64,000 nt of DNA from Burkholderia contaminans (GCF_029633825.1 NZ_CP090640.1:1426001-1490000), one strand, 5' to 3'; shown: positions 37,149 to 46,892, counted from the first letter of the stretch. The notes: generated by a model from the letters alone, not told the origin. Program-made: numbers and translations.

Positions 37149-37760
37149 ATGATGGTTCTGTATTCCGGCACAACTTGCCCGTTCTCCCAGCGTTGCCGGC
37201 TGGTGCTGTTCGAGAAGGGCATGGATTTCGAAATCCGTGACGTCGACCTGTTCAACAAGCCGGAAGACATTTCGGTGATGAACCCGTACGGTCAGGTACC
37301 GATCCTGGTCGAGCGCGACCTGATCCTGTACGAATCGAACATCATCAACGAGTACATCGACGAGCGCTTCCCGCATCCGCAACTGATGCCGGCCGATCCC
37401 GTGCAGCGCGCACGTGCACGCCTGTTCCTGCTCAATTTCGAGAAGGAACTGTTCGTCCACGTCAGCACGCTCGAGAACGAGAAGGGCAAGGCAGCAGAGA
37501 AGAACCACGAGAAGGCACGCCTCGCGATTCGCGATCGCCTGACGCAGCTCGCGCCGATCTTCGTGAAGAACAAGTACATGCTCGGCGAAGAATTCTCGAT
37601 GCTCGACGTCGCGATCGCGCCGCTGCTGTGGCGTCTGGATCACTACGGCATCGAGCTGTCGAAGAACGCCGCGCCGCTGATGAAGTACGCCGAGCGGATC
37701 TTCAGCCGTCCGGCCTACATCGAAGCACTGACGCCGTCCGAAAAGGTCATGCGTCGTTGA
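37149..37760 (+). CDS. sspA: Stringent starvation protein A (GST-like)
   Basis: This 203-aa protein has a thioredoxin-like N-terminal GST domain (YSGTTCPFSQRCRLVLFEKG, NPYGQVPILVERDLILYES, IINEYIDERFPHPQLMP) and a helical C-terminal domain. SspA binds RNA polymerase and helps stress and stationary-phase responses. It is followed by sspB as in E. coli and in the same order after petABC in many betaproteobacteria. Confidence 0.93.
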   Translation: MMVLYSGTTCPFSQRCRLVLFEKGMDFEIRDVDLFNKPEDISVMNPYGQVPILVERDLILYESNIINEYIDERFPHPQLMPADPVQRARARLFLLNFEKELFVHVSTLENEKGKAAEKNHEKARLAIRDRLTQLAPIFVKNKYMLGEEFSMLDVAIAPLLWRLDHYGIELSKNAAPLMKYAERIFSRPAYIEALTPSEKVMRR

Positions 37761-37831
37761 TGGTGCAATGAGTGCATGACGGAGAGGGCGGCGCGGCGTG
37801 CCGCGCCCCCGCTCCGGGTTCGAGGATTGTG

Positions 37832-38359
37832 ATGCAAGAGATTTCAACGAAGCCTTATCTGCTGCGCGCGTTGTACGAGTGGTGCACCGATAACGGTTAC
37901 ACGCCGCATATCGCGGTGAGGGTCGACAACTCGACGCGCGTACCGCGTCAGTTCGTGCGTGACGGCGAGATCGTGCTCAACATCAGCTTCGAGGCGACGA
38001 GCCAGTTGCAGATGGGCAACGAGTGGATCGAGTTCACGGCCCGGTTCTCCGGGAAGGCGCACAAGATCGAGATTCCGGTTGCCAACGTGCTCGCGATCTA
38101 TGCGCGCGAGAACGGGCAGGGCATGGCGTTCCAGGTCGATGCGGTCGCGGGTGAAGGCGCGGATTCGGGTGCGTTCGATGAAGATGCGCCGCAGACGGAT
38201 GATGCGCAGCGCGACGAATCGCCGGCCGTGTTGACGCCGGTGGCCGACAGCGGCGCGAACGAGGAACCCTCCGAAGGCGCCGACGAGCCGCCGAAAACCG
38301 ACGGCGATGGCGACGGTTCAAAAGGTGGCAGCAGACCTCGCCTCAAGATCGTGAAATGA
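37832..38359 (+). CDS. sspB: ClpXP adaptor protein SspB
   Basis: This 175-aa protein begins ISTKPYLLRALYEWCTDNGY and continues with TPHIAVRVD and VPRQFVRDGEIVLNIS, the SspB substrate-binding fold that recognises ssrA tags. The long acidic linker ends in the short basic ClpX-docking tail RPRLKIVK. It delivers tagged proteins to ClpXP. It follows sspA by 71 bases. Confidence 0.95.
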   Translation: MQEISTKPYLLRALYEWCTDNGYTPHIAVRVDNSTRVPRQFVRDGEIVLNISFEATSQLQMGNEWIEFTARFSGKAHKIEIPVANVLAIYARENGQGMAFQVDAVAGEGADSGAFDEDAPQTDDAQRDESPAVLTPVADSGANEEPSEGADEPPKTDGDGDGSKGGSRPRLKIVK

Positions 38360-38377
38360 GGTAGAATCTCGCGCTAC

Positions 38378-38453
<76 letters not shown>

Positions 38454-38462
38454 CATTGAACG

Positions 38463-38496
38463 AAGGGCCGGGAGGTTTTGCCTCCCGGCCCTTTGT
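38463..38496 (+). terminator. Terminator after tRNA-Thr
   Basis: AAGGGCCGGGAGG pairs with CCTCCCGGCCCTT around a TTTTG loop, followed by TGTCGTTT. Confidence 0.8.
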
Positions 38497-38535
38497 CGTT
38501 TCTGCGGTCGCGTTCCCTTTGCCCAGAAAAAGAAA

Positions 38536-39087
38536 ATGCAGATCGTTAAAACGTGGTGCGTCACTGTCCTGGTTTCGGTGCTGGCTGGTGGTAGTACTGC
38601 CGCATTATCCCGACCGTTGGCGCAAGTCTGCCTGACGCAAGCCGAGGTCCAGCAGATGGATCGCGACTTCTGGGCGACATACCCGTCGCCGGACGGTTTC
38701 GCGATGTATGCGGCACCGAAGTTTTCGCTCGGCACGAACATCACGGAACTGTCGCGGTCGCTTGCGGCCACGACGAGCGGTCCGGCACGGGCGCGCGCCG
38801 TTGCCATATTCCTTGCGCAGCATCCGGACGTGTTCGGATCGTTCAAGAACGCGCATGACGCGGCCTATCTGTACTATCCCGGACGCGACCACAGTCCCGA
38901 TGCCGTGCGTATGTCGTCGACGTTCCCTGTCGGGCAGTGCGTTTCCGAATTCAATTACTCGATCGATACAAGCCGTGCCCAGTGTGTCGCCGGGCAGCGC
39001 ATTCGCGCATACAGTCTGTCGTTCATCAAGGACAAGGGACGTGTGATGCTGCGAACAGGTGTGCTCGGGCTCGACGCCTGTAATTGA
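38536..39087 (+). CDS. Secreted protein of unknown function
   Basis: This 183-aa protein has a signal peptide (VTVLVSVLAGGSTAALSRPLA). I recognise no family. The mature part contains four cysteines (QVCLTQ, GQCVSE, AQCVAG and the terminal LDACN), which suggests disulfides in the periplasm or outside. It is a stand-alone gene between the tRNA and the convergent two-component genes. Confidence 0.65.
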   Translation: MQIVKTWCVTVLVSVLAGGSTAALSRPLAQVCLTQAEVQQMDRDFWATYPSPDGFAMYAAPKFSLGTNITELSRSLAATTSGPARARAVAIFLAQHPDVFGSFKNAHDAAYLYYPGRDHSPDAVRMSSTFPVGQCVSEFNYSIDTSRAQCVAGQRIRAYSLSFIKDKGRVMLRTGVLGLDACN

Positions 39088-39156
39088 TCCGTGCGCCGGC
39101 GAACGGCATGGCGGCAGTGTCGTCCCACCGGGGACAGCGCATGGAGGCAGATAGCA

Positions 39157-39891
39157 TCACATCTGCCTGAACAACCCCGCATACGCCCGACTGACCGGCA
39201 GCATCTCCCGCTGCCCGTGCACGCGAATCCGCAACCTTCCCAACAGATCGCGCTCGACACGATCGATCGCTGCGTACGCAACGATCACGCCGCGATGCAC
39301 CTGCGCGAACCGCTCGGGATCGAGCCGCTGCATCAATTCCTTCAGCGGCGTGCGAATCACGAGCCGTTCGCTGGCCGTCACGATTACCGTGTATTTCTCC
39401 GAAGCCTGGAAGTACAGCACGTCGTCGACCGAGACGAGCCGCGTTGCATCCTTCACGCCTACCGTCAGCCAGCGGATCGGCGCCGCGTCCCGCGCTTGCG
39501 CCACCTGTGCGTGCGCATCGGCATGCGCAAGCGCCGGCCCGCCGCGCTGCAGCTTCGCGATACAGCGCAGCAGCCGCTCGTCGGTCACCGGTTTCAGCAG
39601 GTAGTCGACCGCCGCACGATCGAACGCATCGACCGCGTATTCGTCGTAGGCCGTGACGAACACGACATGGACGTCGGGTGCCAGCGCCGCGAGCTTCAGG
39701 CCGTCGATGCCGGGCATCCGGATGTCGAGAAACGCGATGTCCGGGCGCGGCGACGCGTTCAGCGCGGCCAGCGTTTCGATGCCGTTGCGCGGCATCGCGA
39801 CGATGTCCAGTTCGGGCCAGAGCTGACCGAGCCGCTGCGCGAGCGAGGCGGACAGGTTTGGTTCGTCGTCGGCGATGAGTGCGGTCGGCAT
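39157..39891 (-). CDS. LytTR-family response regulator
   Basis: This 244-aa regulator has an N-terminal receiver domain with acidic pocket IADDEP, the phospho-acceptor Asp in IAFLDIRMPGIDG, and the Lys in YLLKPVTDERLL. The C-terminal LytTR DNA-binding domain has VDDVLYFQASEKYTVIVT, RTPLKELMQRLDPERFAQVHRGVIVAYAAID. It is paired with the kinase gene directly upstream (one base apart). Its targets are unknown. Confidence 0.92.
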   Translation of the reverse strand: MPTALIADDEPNLSASLAQRLGQLWPELDIVAMPRNGIETLAALNASPRPDIAFLDIRMPGIDGLKLAALAPDVHVVFVTAYDEYAVDAFDRAAVDYLLKPVTDERLLRCIAKLQRGGPALAHADAHAQVAQARDAAPIRWLTVGVKDATRLVSVDDVLYFQASEKYTVIVTASERLVIRTPLKELMQRLDPERFAQVHRGVIVAYAAIDRVERDLLGRLRIRVHGQREMLPVSRAYAGLFRQM

Positions 39892-39892
39892 G

Positions 39893-40978
39893 TCAGTCGA
39901 TCGGAATCAGAAGGGTCGCGGTGACGCCATGCGCGGCGGCGGCGTTCGTCTCGACGGAGACGCGGCCGCGCTCGCCGTGCAGCGTCCGGATGCGCGCGGC
40001 GACGTTGGCGAGCCCGACGCCGCCATGCAGGCGCGAGTTGCCATTGCCGAGGCCGACGCCCGTATCGATCACGTTCAGTTCCAGGCAGTCGCCCCGCATC
40101 CTGCCGCGAATCACGATCACGCCGCCGTCGATCGACGGCTCGATCCCGTGCAGCAGCGCATTCTCGACGAGCGGTTGCAGCAGCAGCGGCGAGAACGGCA
40201 GTGCATGCAGATCCGCCGGCACGTCGATCGCATATGAAAGCCGCTCGCCGAGCCGGATCGACGCGATCTTCAGCAACGCGTCGACGAGCTCGAGCTCCTC
40301 GCCGAGCGTCGACGTCGCATCGCGCGTGCGTCGCAGGCTCGCACGCAGGTAGCGGTTCAGGCTGTCGAGCATCGTCGACGCGCGCGCCGGATCGCGCTCG
40401 ATCAGGCTCTGCACGTTCGCGAGCGTATTGAACAGGAAGTGCGGTTCGATCTGCGCCTGCAGCAGCGCCAGGCGCGCCGCCGTCTCGGCCTGGCGGGCTT
40501 CGGCGGCTTCGCGGCGCTCGGTCTCGAGCGTCGCGCGCATGCGCATCGACTGCAGGAACAGCGACACGCACACGAACAGGATCGCCGAGATGAGAAACGA
40601 CGGCCCGTAGTTGTCCCACGTGCCGATGCGGGCGCGCCCGAACACGTGCGGCACGTTTCCGCTGGTGAGCGCTGCCGTGATCTCGAAACCGATGAGCACG
40701 CTGGCCGGTGCGATCACGATGGCCTTGAGCGCGAGCCCCGGCTTGCGCGGCAGGAGCCAGTCGCCGGCGTGACTGAGCAGCAGCGCGGAGAAGCCGATCG
40801 CGTTGGCGACGACAAGGTCGGGCAACAGCGGCTCCTGGAAATGGAGCGCCCAGAAACCCAGGCCGACGACCGAGTTGAAGCACGCGAACGCGAGCAGTGC
40901 GGCCGGATCGCGCAGCAATCGCGGCTCGGCGCCGGCGGGTGGCTGCGGAATCGGCGAAGGGTCGGACGTGGCTCGCAT
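39893..40978 (-). CDS. Sensor histidine kinase, LytS-like (His_kinase family)
   Basis: The protein has 361 aa from the ATG at 40978. Four to five membrane segments at the N-terminus precede a coiled linker (ETERREAAEARQAETAARL) and the phospho-acceptor motif LQAQIEPHFLFNTLANVQSL. The C-terminal ATPase has PLLLQPLVENALLHGIEPS (N box) and GVGLANVAARIRTLHG (G box). It has no periplasmic sensor domain of note. It is co-transcribed with the LytTR regulator. An extension to 41371 is not supported. Confidence 0.9.
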   Translation of the reverse strand: MRATSDPSPIPQPPAGAEPRLLRDPAALLAFACFNSVVGLGFWALHFQEPLLPDLVVANAIGFSALLLSHAGDWLLPRKPGLALKAIVIAPASVLIGFEITAALTSGNVPHVFGRARIGTWDNYGPSFLISAILFVCVSLFLQSMRMRATLETERREAAEARQAETAARLALLQAQIEPHFLFNTLANVQSLIERDPARASTMLDSLNRYLRASLRRTRDATSTLGEELELVDALLKIASIRLGERLSYAIDVPADLHALPFSPLLLQPLVENALLHGIEPSIDGGVIVIRGRMRGDCLELNVIDTGVGLGNGNSRLHGGVGLANVAARIRTLHGERGRVSVETNAAAAHGVTATLLIPID

Positions 40979-41391
40979 GGTATCGGGTGAGGATGGCGCG
41001 CGATGCGCTGATGGTCTGACCTTACTGCCGGACGGCCCGACTGCGCACGCATTGCGACGAACGGTGCGCGGCTTCGACGAAGCGCTTCCGCTGCCGATGG
41101 TTGGCCGGTTTCCGTCACGAGTGTAGTGGAAGGGGCTGCGGAAGGACACAGGGCGTGGCCGGTTTCGCGTCGAGCATGAAGCGTCGGCCGGCTCGTCGAA
41201 GGCCGACTTTTCGGTTCGGAAGTTGCCGGCCTCCGGATTCGTGGGCGCATCGGTGTGCCCGATCAGGCGAACGATCATCGTCGCGACGCGCCACTCGTCC
41301 GCGAATTCCGGCCGCCCGTCGCAAGCCCCGCCGCCTGCCGCGATCGGGCAGTACGGTGTTGCCGTGTCCATCCGATCAGGCGACTCCGACC
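40979..41391. other. Intergenic stretch between the kinase and a divergent membrane protein gene
   Basis: About 410 bases must contain promoters in both directions. I see no gene, strong hairpin or repeat. An open frame across it on the minus strand extends the kinase, but its composition looks non-coding. Confidence 0.35.
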
Positions 41392-41934
41392 ATGTCCGCG
41401 CTCCTTCACCTGAAGCCTTACTTGTACGTGATGTTCTGCGTGCTGCTCTATATCGGCATCAAGCGCTGTTTCCCGCGCGAGGTGCCGGCTGTCCGACCGT
41501 TGATCTCGCCGGTCGCGTTCGGGATGCTCGGCATCGCCAGCCTGAACGGACTTTTTCCGCATGCGGGTGTCGACGCGAATGCGATCGCGCTGGCAGCCGT
41601 CCTGGGCGGCGCGGCGCTGGGCTGGCTGCACGCGAGCCGGTGGCGGCTCGCGTACCGCCGGGCCTCGTCGGGCCTGCGCGTGCGCCTGCCCGGCGACGCG
41701 AGCCTGCTCGTCACGCTGATGCTGACGTTCGTCGCCGAAACCGGCATCCATTACGCGGTCGCCGTGCATGCACCGTGGGCGGCGACGGGCGGCTTCGTGA
41801 TGGTGTCGTTCGCGGTATGGGGCGTGCTCGTCGGGATGACGCTCGGGCGCGCGGTGAACGTGGTCGTGCGCTGCATGCGCCATGCGAACGGAGCGGAGCA
41901 TGGGAGTTTCCCGTATTCGGTCGATCCGCGATGA
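41392..41934 (+). CDS. Conserved-looking membrane protein, function unknown
   Basis: This 180-aa protein has five to six hydrophobic segments (LYVMFCVLLYIGIKRCF, GMLGIASLNGLF, ALAAVLGGAALGWL, LLVTLMLTFVAETG, GFVMVSFAVWGVLVGMTLG). The order of segments and the phrase YIGIKRCFPR resemble small DUF6622-like membrane proteins, but I cannot confirm the family. No operon partner is seen. Confidence 0.6.
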   Translation: MSALLHLKPYLYVMFCVLLYIGIKRCFPREVPAVRPLISPVAFGMLGIASLNGLFPHAGVDANAIALAAVLGGAALGWLHASRWRLAYRRASSGLRVRLPGDASLLVTLMLTFVAETGIHYAVAVHAPWAATGGFVMVSFAVWGVLVGMTLGRAVNVVVRCMRHANGAEHGSFPYSVDPR

Positions 41935-42290
41935 AGGGTGCGAAACGGCCCGCGAGCGGGCACCTGACGGCCTGACAGGCGATGCGGCCCGTCTTCGTCA
42001 ATCGGGGGCGGCATCGAACCGAAGCGGCGTGTGACGGGCCCCGATTTGCACCCCGTTTCCTGTCACGGTCGCGTCATGGGGCGCCCATAACGTTGCACGT
42101 TCCCGTCGCGGCGGCACCGCCGGACCGGGAACGTGCGCAACCCGCTCGCGACGACGTGCCCAAGTCGCAGGTGGGGGCCGACCGGGATCTCGCGCCCGGC
42201 GGCGCAGCGGTCACGCATCGCGCCATTTCATTCGAAAATACGATCGGCGACGGTTCGAACCGGACCGCGGACGATCAGGAGACAGGGACC
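41935..42290. other. Gene-less stretch
   Basis: About 356 bases of GC-rich sequence lie between two small genes. The end contains a GATCAGGAGACAGGGACC ribosome-site region for the next gene. Nothing else is recognisable. Confidence 0.35.
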
Positions 42291-42494
42291 ATGCTGAGTC
42301 CGCATGAATTCTCGATGCTGCTGCGCGTCGCGCGTGCGCCGGACAGCGTCGATCCGTCGAATCCGGCCTTTGCCGTGCTGGTCGAGAAACGGCTGGTCGA
42401 CGATACGCAGGTACGCATGAATGCCGTGGCCGCGCACCCGGCGCTGACACCGATCGGCCAGATGCTGCTGGCGCGCTTCGACGAAGCGGCTTGA
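42291..42494 (+). CDS. Small protein of unknown function
   Basis: This 67-aa protein starts at an ATG with AGGAGA 13 bases upstream. It has the pattern LSPHEFSMLLRVARAP, VLVEKRLV and LTPIGQMLLARF, which looks like a degenerate winged-helix or small regulator with the LTPxG turn typical of DNA-binding proteins. No family assignment is made. Confidence 0.55.
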   Translation: MLSPHEFSMLLRVARAPDSVDPSNPAFAVLVEKRLVDDTQVRMNAVAAHPALTPIGQMLLARFDEAA

Positions 42495-42553
42495 AGGGCA
42501 GCGTCACGCCTTCGTCGGAACGAAGGACGTGACGCGTTGAAGCGCCGGGCCGC

Positions 42554-43354
42554 TTACTGCGCGACCGGCACGGTCACGTCGCTGCCGAACCAGTGCATCG
42601 AGATCTTCTTCAACGTGCCGTCCTTGTGCAGCGAGTCGAGCGCATCGTTGATCGCCTTCTCGAACTTCGGGTTGCCCTTGCGGAACGGGATCGCCATTTC
42701 CTGCTTGCCGCCGTTCAGCACCGCGCCCGCGCGCAGCGGCAGGTTCGACGTCTTGATCATGTACGGCAGCATCAGGCGGTCGTCGAGCGTCGCCTCGATC
42801 CGGCCCGCGGCGAGGTCGCGCAGCTTCTCCGGCGCGCCCGGATACGTCTGCACCTCGATACCGGGCACGGTGCGTGCCATCTGGTCGTAGTTGGTGCCGA
42901 GCGTCACGCCGAGCTTCTTGCCCTTGAAGTCGTCGAGCGACTTGAAGTTGCGCGAGTCGTCCTTGCGCTGGATCAGCTGCGCGGCCGAATACGTGTACGG
43001 CTGGCTGAAGTCGAGTGCTTCCTTGCGCTGCGGCGTGATCGTGACTTGGTTGACGATCACGTCGAACTTGCCGGCCTGCAGGCCGGCGATGATGCCGCTC
43101 CATTCGGTCGGGATGAACTGCGTCTTCACGCCGAGCTTGCCGGCGACCGCGTTCGCGACGTCGACGTCGAAGCCTTCGAGCTGGCCCGACGTGCCGCGTG
43201 AGTTGAACGGCGGATACGTGCCTTCGAGGCCGACGCGCAGCACGCCGGCTTTCTTCACTGAATCGAGCAGGTCGTCCGCGTGCGCGGAGACGGCCGTAAA
43301 GCCGAGGGCCGACGCGAGCAGCAGGCCCGACAGCAGGAACTTCGAACGTTTCAT
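42554..43354 (-). CDS. Polar amino-acid ABC transporter periplasmic binding protein
   Basis: This 266-aa protein has a signal peptide ending AVSAHA and a type 2 periplasmic-binding fold: VLRVGLEGTYPPFNSR, GFDVDVANAVAGKLGVK, FIPTEWSGIIAGLQAGKFDVIVN, LDFSQPYTYSAAQLI and LGVTLGTNYDQM. It resembles cystine/glutamine-type binding proteins. No permease or ATPase gene is next to it in the window, so its partners are encoded elsewhere or further away. Confidence 0.9.
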   Translation of the reverse strand: MKRSKFLLSGLLLASALGFTAVSAHADDLLDSVKKAGVLRVGLEGTYPPFNSRGTSGQLEGFDVDVANAVAGKLGVKTQFIPTEWSGIIAGLQAGKFDVIVNQVTITPQRKEALDFSQPYTYSAAQLIQRKDDSRNFKSLDDFKGKKLGVTLGTNYDQMARTVPGIEVQTYPGAPEKLRDLAAGRIEATLDDRLMLPYMIKTSNLPLRAGAVLNGGKQEMAIPFRKGNPKFEKAINDALDSLHKDGTLKKISMHWFGSDVTVPVAQ

Positions 43355-43675
43355 CGCAGATCTCCAGTGGTCAGCGTGGTGTGAGGTGAGCGCCGGCGCC
43401 GGGTGGGCGCGGCGGGCCGCAAGACGGGCACGTAGACACTACTCGCAACCGGGCCGCGCCGGAAGTCGAATTGGCCCTGATTGAAAGCGATTTCATCGAT
43501 ATGCCGGACGGCGGGCGTGATTGCCGTCCGCCAGCGTGACACGCGGGCTGATCGGATTCCGCTCGTTTAAATCAGGTCAGATTCGAGAGCGTGCGAAGTT
43601 TTGTCTGTAAAATCGCGCGAGCAAAATCGAATGCTCGCGCCATCCGAGGGCGTGTCAAAAGAAAAAAGGCCGTTC
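43355..43675. other. Divergent intergenic region before vgrG
   Basis: About 320 bases separate the binding-protein gene from vgrG. A TAAAAT element at 43608 could be the vgrG -10 box, which would favour the vgrG start at 43676. It marks the left boundary of the vgrG-rhs island. No integrase remnant or tRNA is seen. Confidence 0.35.
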
Positions 43676-46600
43676 ATGAACATGCAGAACACAATCGCCG
43701 CGTTGCGCGGCGGATTGCTTCAGCAGGACCGGTTGCTGAAGCTCGATACGCCATTGGGGGCCAACGTCCTGACCGTTCAGCGGGCAGTCGGTCGCTCACG
43801 TATCGGGCGCGCATACGAGTTCACGCTCGACGTGCTGTCGACCGACAGCGATGTGGAACTTAAAAAGCTGATCGCACAGCCCGTCACGTTGTGGATCCAG
43901 CAGGGCGATCTCGGCTACCGGCCGATCAACGGCTACGTGCATACCGCGCGCCGGCTGGGTGCCGACGGCGGGCTCACGACCTATCAGCTCGCGTTCGCCG
44001 ATTTCACCCACTTCCTGAAGTTCCGTCGCGATCAGCGGCTCTGGAACGACACGACCGTCGACCAGATCATCAGCGACGTGCTGAACCAGCATCCGCAGGC
44101 GCAGGGGCATTTCCGCTTCGCGCTGTCGAAGCCGCTGCCGAACCGGTCGTACACGCGCCAGCACGACACCGACTGGCATTTCGTGCATCGGCTGATGGAG
44201 AACGAGGGGCTCTACTGCGCATGGCAGCAGGCCGACGACGGCAAGTCGCATACGCTCGTGATCACCGACAACCTGCAGGCGTTCGCGCCGCTGTCGCCGG
44301 AAACCGTGCGTTTTTATCGCGGCGACGCGGCCAGCGAACCCGACGCGTTCACGCAATGGTCGGGTACGCGCACGCTGCAGAGCGTGACGCGCACGACGCG
44401 CACGTTCGACTACAAGAATCCTTCGCAGCCGTCGAACCCGAAAGGCACGTCGCTGCCGACGATGGGCGGCCAGGGCGAGTTGCCGGATCAACTCGAAGTC
44501 TACGAGTACACGGGCGCCTACACGTATCTCGACCAGACCCGCGGCGACCATCTGACGAAGGTCAAGATGGAGGAGTGGGAGTCGCGGGCGAAGCGCTTCC
44601 ATGCCGCAGGCGGGGTGCGCGCGATCGATGCCGGCCGACGCTTCACGCTGGCCGACCATCCCGAGCACGATCGTGATCCCGCCGATCAGCGCGAATTCGT
44701 CGCGATCGAGGTGGCGTGGTGGATCGAGAACAATCTGCCTGTTGCAAGCGACAGCGCGGACTTTCCGTACAGCCTGCGCGAAGCGCTGACGCAGGCACAG
44801 GACAACTACGGTACCGATCCCGCGTTTCGCGTGCAGCACGACGACGGATCGGCCGGCTTCTATCTCGTCGAAGTCGAAGCGCAACGTGTGAGCGTGCCGT
44901 ATCGCAGCCCGTTCGAGCATCACAAGCCGGAGATGCACCTCGAGACGGCGATCGTCGTCGGGCCGCAAGGCGAGGAGGTTTATACCGACGAGTTGAACCG
45001 GATCCGTGTGCAGTTCGTGTGGGACCGGTTGAACCCGGGCAACGAGAACGCGTCGTGCTGGGTGCGCGTCGTGCAGTCGGATACGGGCGGCGGCTACGGC
45101 GGCGTGCATGTGCCGCGCATCGGCGAGGAAGTGCTGATCGACTACGTCGGCGGCGACTGCGACCGGCCGCTCGCAGTCGGGCGCGTGTACAACGGCGCGA
45201 ACCAGCCGCAGTGGCATACCGACGGGATCCTGTCCGGGTATCGGTCGAAGGAGTATTCGGGCGGCGGCTACAACCAGCTCGTGATGGACGACGCGACCGG
45301 GCAGAACCGCGTGCAGCTGATGAGCAGTAGCGCGAACAGCCTGCTGCATCTGGGCTACATCATCGACCAGAACGGCAATTCGCGCGGGCCGTATCTCGGC
45401 AGCGGCTTCGACTTGCGCTCGGATGCGTATGGCGCGGTGCGGGCGAGCCAGGGCCTGTACGTGACGACGCATCCGAAGGCGGCGAACAGCCAGCCGCTCG
45501 ACGTGAAGGAAGCGCAGCAGCAGCTCGTGACGGGCGAGAGCCTCGTCGAGGCGATGTCGGGCGTGAGCGAGCAGCATCAGGCGGAAAGCCTGAAGGACGC
45601 GCAGGACACGATGCGCGCGTTCACGGATGCGACGCAAGACAGCGCATCGGGTAGCGCGTCGGGCGGGCGTACGGCCGGCGGCGGCACGGGTAACGCGAAC
45701 GCGTTCAAGGAGCCGGTGATGCTGTTCGGCAGCCCATCGGGGATCGGGATGTCGACGCAGCAGTCGGTGCATGTGGTCGCGAACGATCACGTGAACGTGG
45801 CGAGCGGGCAGAGCGTGCATGTGGCCGCAGGCAAGTCGCTGATCGGGAGCATCGGGCAGAAGCTGAGCCTGTTCGTACAGAACGCGGGGATGAAGCTGTT
45901 CGCGGGCAAGGGCAAGGTGGAGATCCAGGCGCAGTCGGACAACATCGAGGTGACCGCGCAGAAGGCGGTGAAGGTGGTGTCGGCGACGGACCGGATCGAG
46001 ATCGCGGCCGATCAGGGGATCCTGCTGACGAGCGGCGGGGCATACATCCGGATCAAGGATGGCAATGTCGAGGTCCATGCGCCCGGGACGATCGACGTGA
46101 AGGGGGCGTCGCATACGTTCGCGGGGCCGGCGAGCATGGGGTATCCGTTGCCGAGCCCGCGGCCGGATCAGCCGGGGCAGTTGGAGTTGTTGCATACGTA
46201 CGGGAACGGCCAACCGGTGAAGGGCGGCTTGTTCTCGGTGTTCGATGCGAATGGCGGGCTGTTGAAGAAAGGAGCGCTCGACAACAACGGGCACATGATC
46301 GTGAGCGGCCTGCCACCGGGGGCGGTGCAGGTCAAGTTCGGGGAGGATCCGCGCTCGCAGGATCAGCAGTCGAGCCGTTTCGACGTGGCGCCGTGGCCGG
46401 CCAATCCGGCGCCGGCGGCAGGCGCCGCGGAAACCGCGCAGGCGCAGCTCGGCTCGTTTCTGCCGGTGGCAGGCAGTGCCGCCGGCGCGCTGACGGGCCT
46501 GGCCGGTGCGGCGACGCAGGGTGGCGCGGCGCTGGCGAAGGCCGCCGTTGGTCAAGGCATGGGCATGGCGCAGCAGGCGGTAGGCGGCATGTTGCCGGCG

Positions 46601-46855
46601 GGTGCGTCGAATGCACTGGGGGCGGCGAAAACGGTCGCGGGATTGGCGAGCTCGGCGTCGCAGGGCGGAGCCGCGTTGGCGAAGGCGGTGGCAGGCCAGG
46701 GCCTCGGTATCGCGCAGCAGGCTGCGGCCAATATGCTGCCGGCGGGGGCGCAGGCGGCGCTGTCGCAAGCGGGCCAGTTGAGTGCCGCCGCCCAGCAGGT
46801 CAGCGGTCTCGCGCAGACGGCGCGTAGCGCCGCAGCCGTGCTGAAAATGAGCTGA
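43676..46855 (+). CDS. vgrG: Type VI secretion spike protein VgrG with DUF2345 and repetitive C-terminal tail
   Basis: The protein has 1059 aa from the ATG at 43676 (MNMQNTIAALRGGLLQQDRL); an in-frame start at 43601 is less likely. The gp27-like part has YEFTLDVLSTDSDVEL and RQHDTDWHFVHRLMENEGLYC. The gp5-like OB part has TDELNRIRVQFVWDRLNPGN, SCWVRVVQSDTGGGYGGVHVPRIGEEVLIDYVGGDCDRPL. A DUF2345 beta-helix with repeated VHVAAGKSLI and VEIQAQSDNIEV-like units follows. From about residue 880 a GQPVKGGLFSVFDANGGLL domain resembles a DUF4150/transthyretin-like adaptor region. The last 150 residues are Ala/Gly-rich and contain two copies of an approximately 50-aa repeat ending MLPAGA. It should cap the Hcp tube and carry the downstream Rhs effector. 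Confidence 0.94.
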   Translation: MNMQNTIAALRGGLLQQDRLLKLDTPLGANVLTVQRAVGRSRIGRAYEFTLDVLSTDSDVELKKLIAQPVTLWIQQGDLGYRPINGYVHTARRLGADGGLTTYQLAFADFTHFLKFRRDQRLWNDTTVDQIISDVLNQHPQAQGHFRFALSKPLPNRSYTRQHDTDWHFVHRLMENEGLYCAWQQADDGKSHTLVITDNLQAFAPLSPETVRFYRGDAASEPDAFTQWSGTRTLQSVTRTTRTFDYKNPSQPSNPKGTSLPTMGGQGELPDQLEVYEYTGAYTYLDQTRGDHLTKVKMEEWESRAKRFHAAGGVRAIDAGRRFTLADHPEHDRDPADQREFVAIEVAWWIENNLPVASDSADFPYSLREALTQAQDNYGTDPAFRVQHDDGSAGFYLVEVEAQRVSVPYRSPFEHHKPEMHLETAIVVGPQGEEVYTDELNRIRVQFVWDRLNPGNENASCWVRVVQSDTGGGYGGVHVPRIGEEVLIDYVGGDCDRPLAVGRVYNGANQPQWHTDGILSGYRSKEYSGGGYNQLVMDDATGQNRVQLMSSSANSLLHLGYIIDQNGNSRGPYLGSGFDLRSDAYGAVRASQGLYVTTHPKAANSQPLDVKEAQQQLVTGESLVEAMSGVSEQHQAESLKDAQDTMRAFTDATQDSASGSASGGRTAGGGTGNANAFKEPVMLFGSPSGIGMSTQQSVHVVANDHVNVASGQSVHVAAGKSLIGSIGQKLSLFVQNAGMKLFAGKGKVEIQAQSDNIEVTAQKAVKVVSATDRIEIAADQGILLTSGGAYIRIKDGNVEVHAPGTIDVKGASHTFAGPASMGYPLPSPRPDQPGQLELLHTYGNGQPVKGGLFSVFDANGGLLKKGALDNNGHMIVSGLPPGAVQVKFGEDPRSQDQQSSRFDVAPWPANPAPAAGAAETAQAQLGSFLPVAGSAAGALTGLAGAATQGGAALAKAAVGQGMGMAQQAVGGMLPAGASNALGAAKTVAGLASSASQGGAALAKAVAGQGLGIAQQAAANMLPAGAQAALSQAGQLSAAAQQVSGLAQTARSAAAVLKMS

Positions 46856-46892
46856 GCATCGCCCCTTTCACCTATTCGAGAACAGAAAAATC

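Noticed and set aside
43796-46768. A 990-codon minus-strand ORF opposite vgrG
   Set aside because: The translation is Arg/His-rich with no motif, and the plus strand encodes a complete VgrG.
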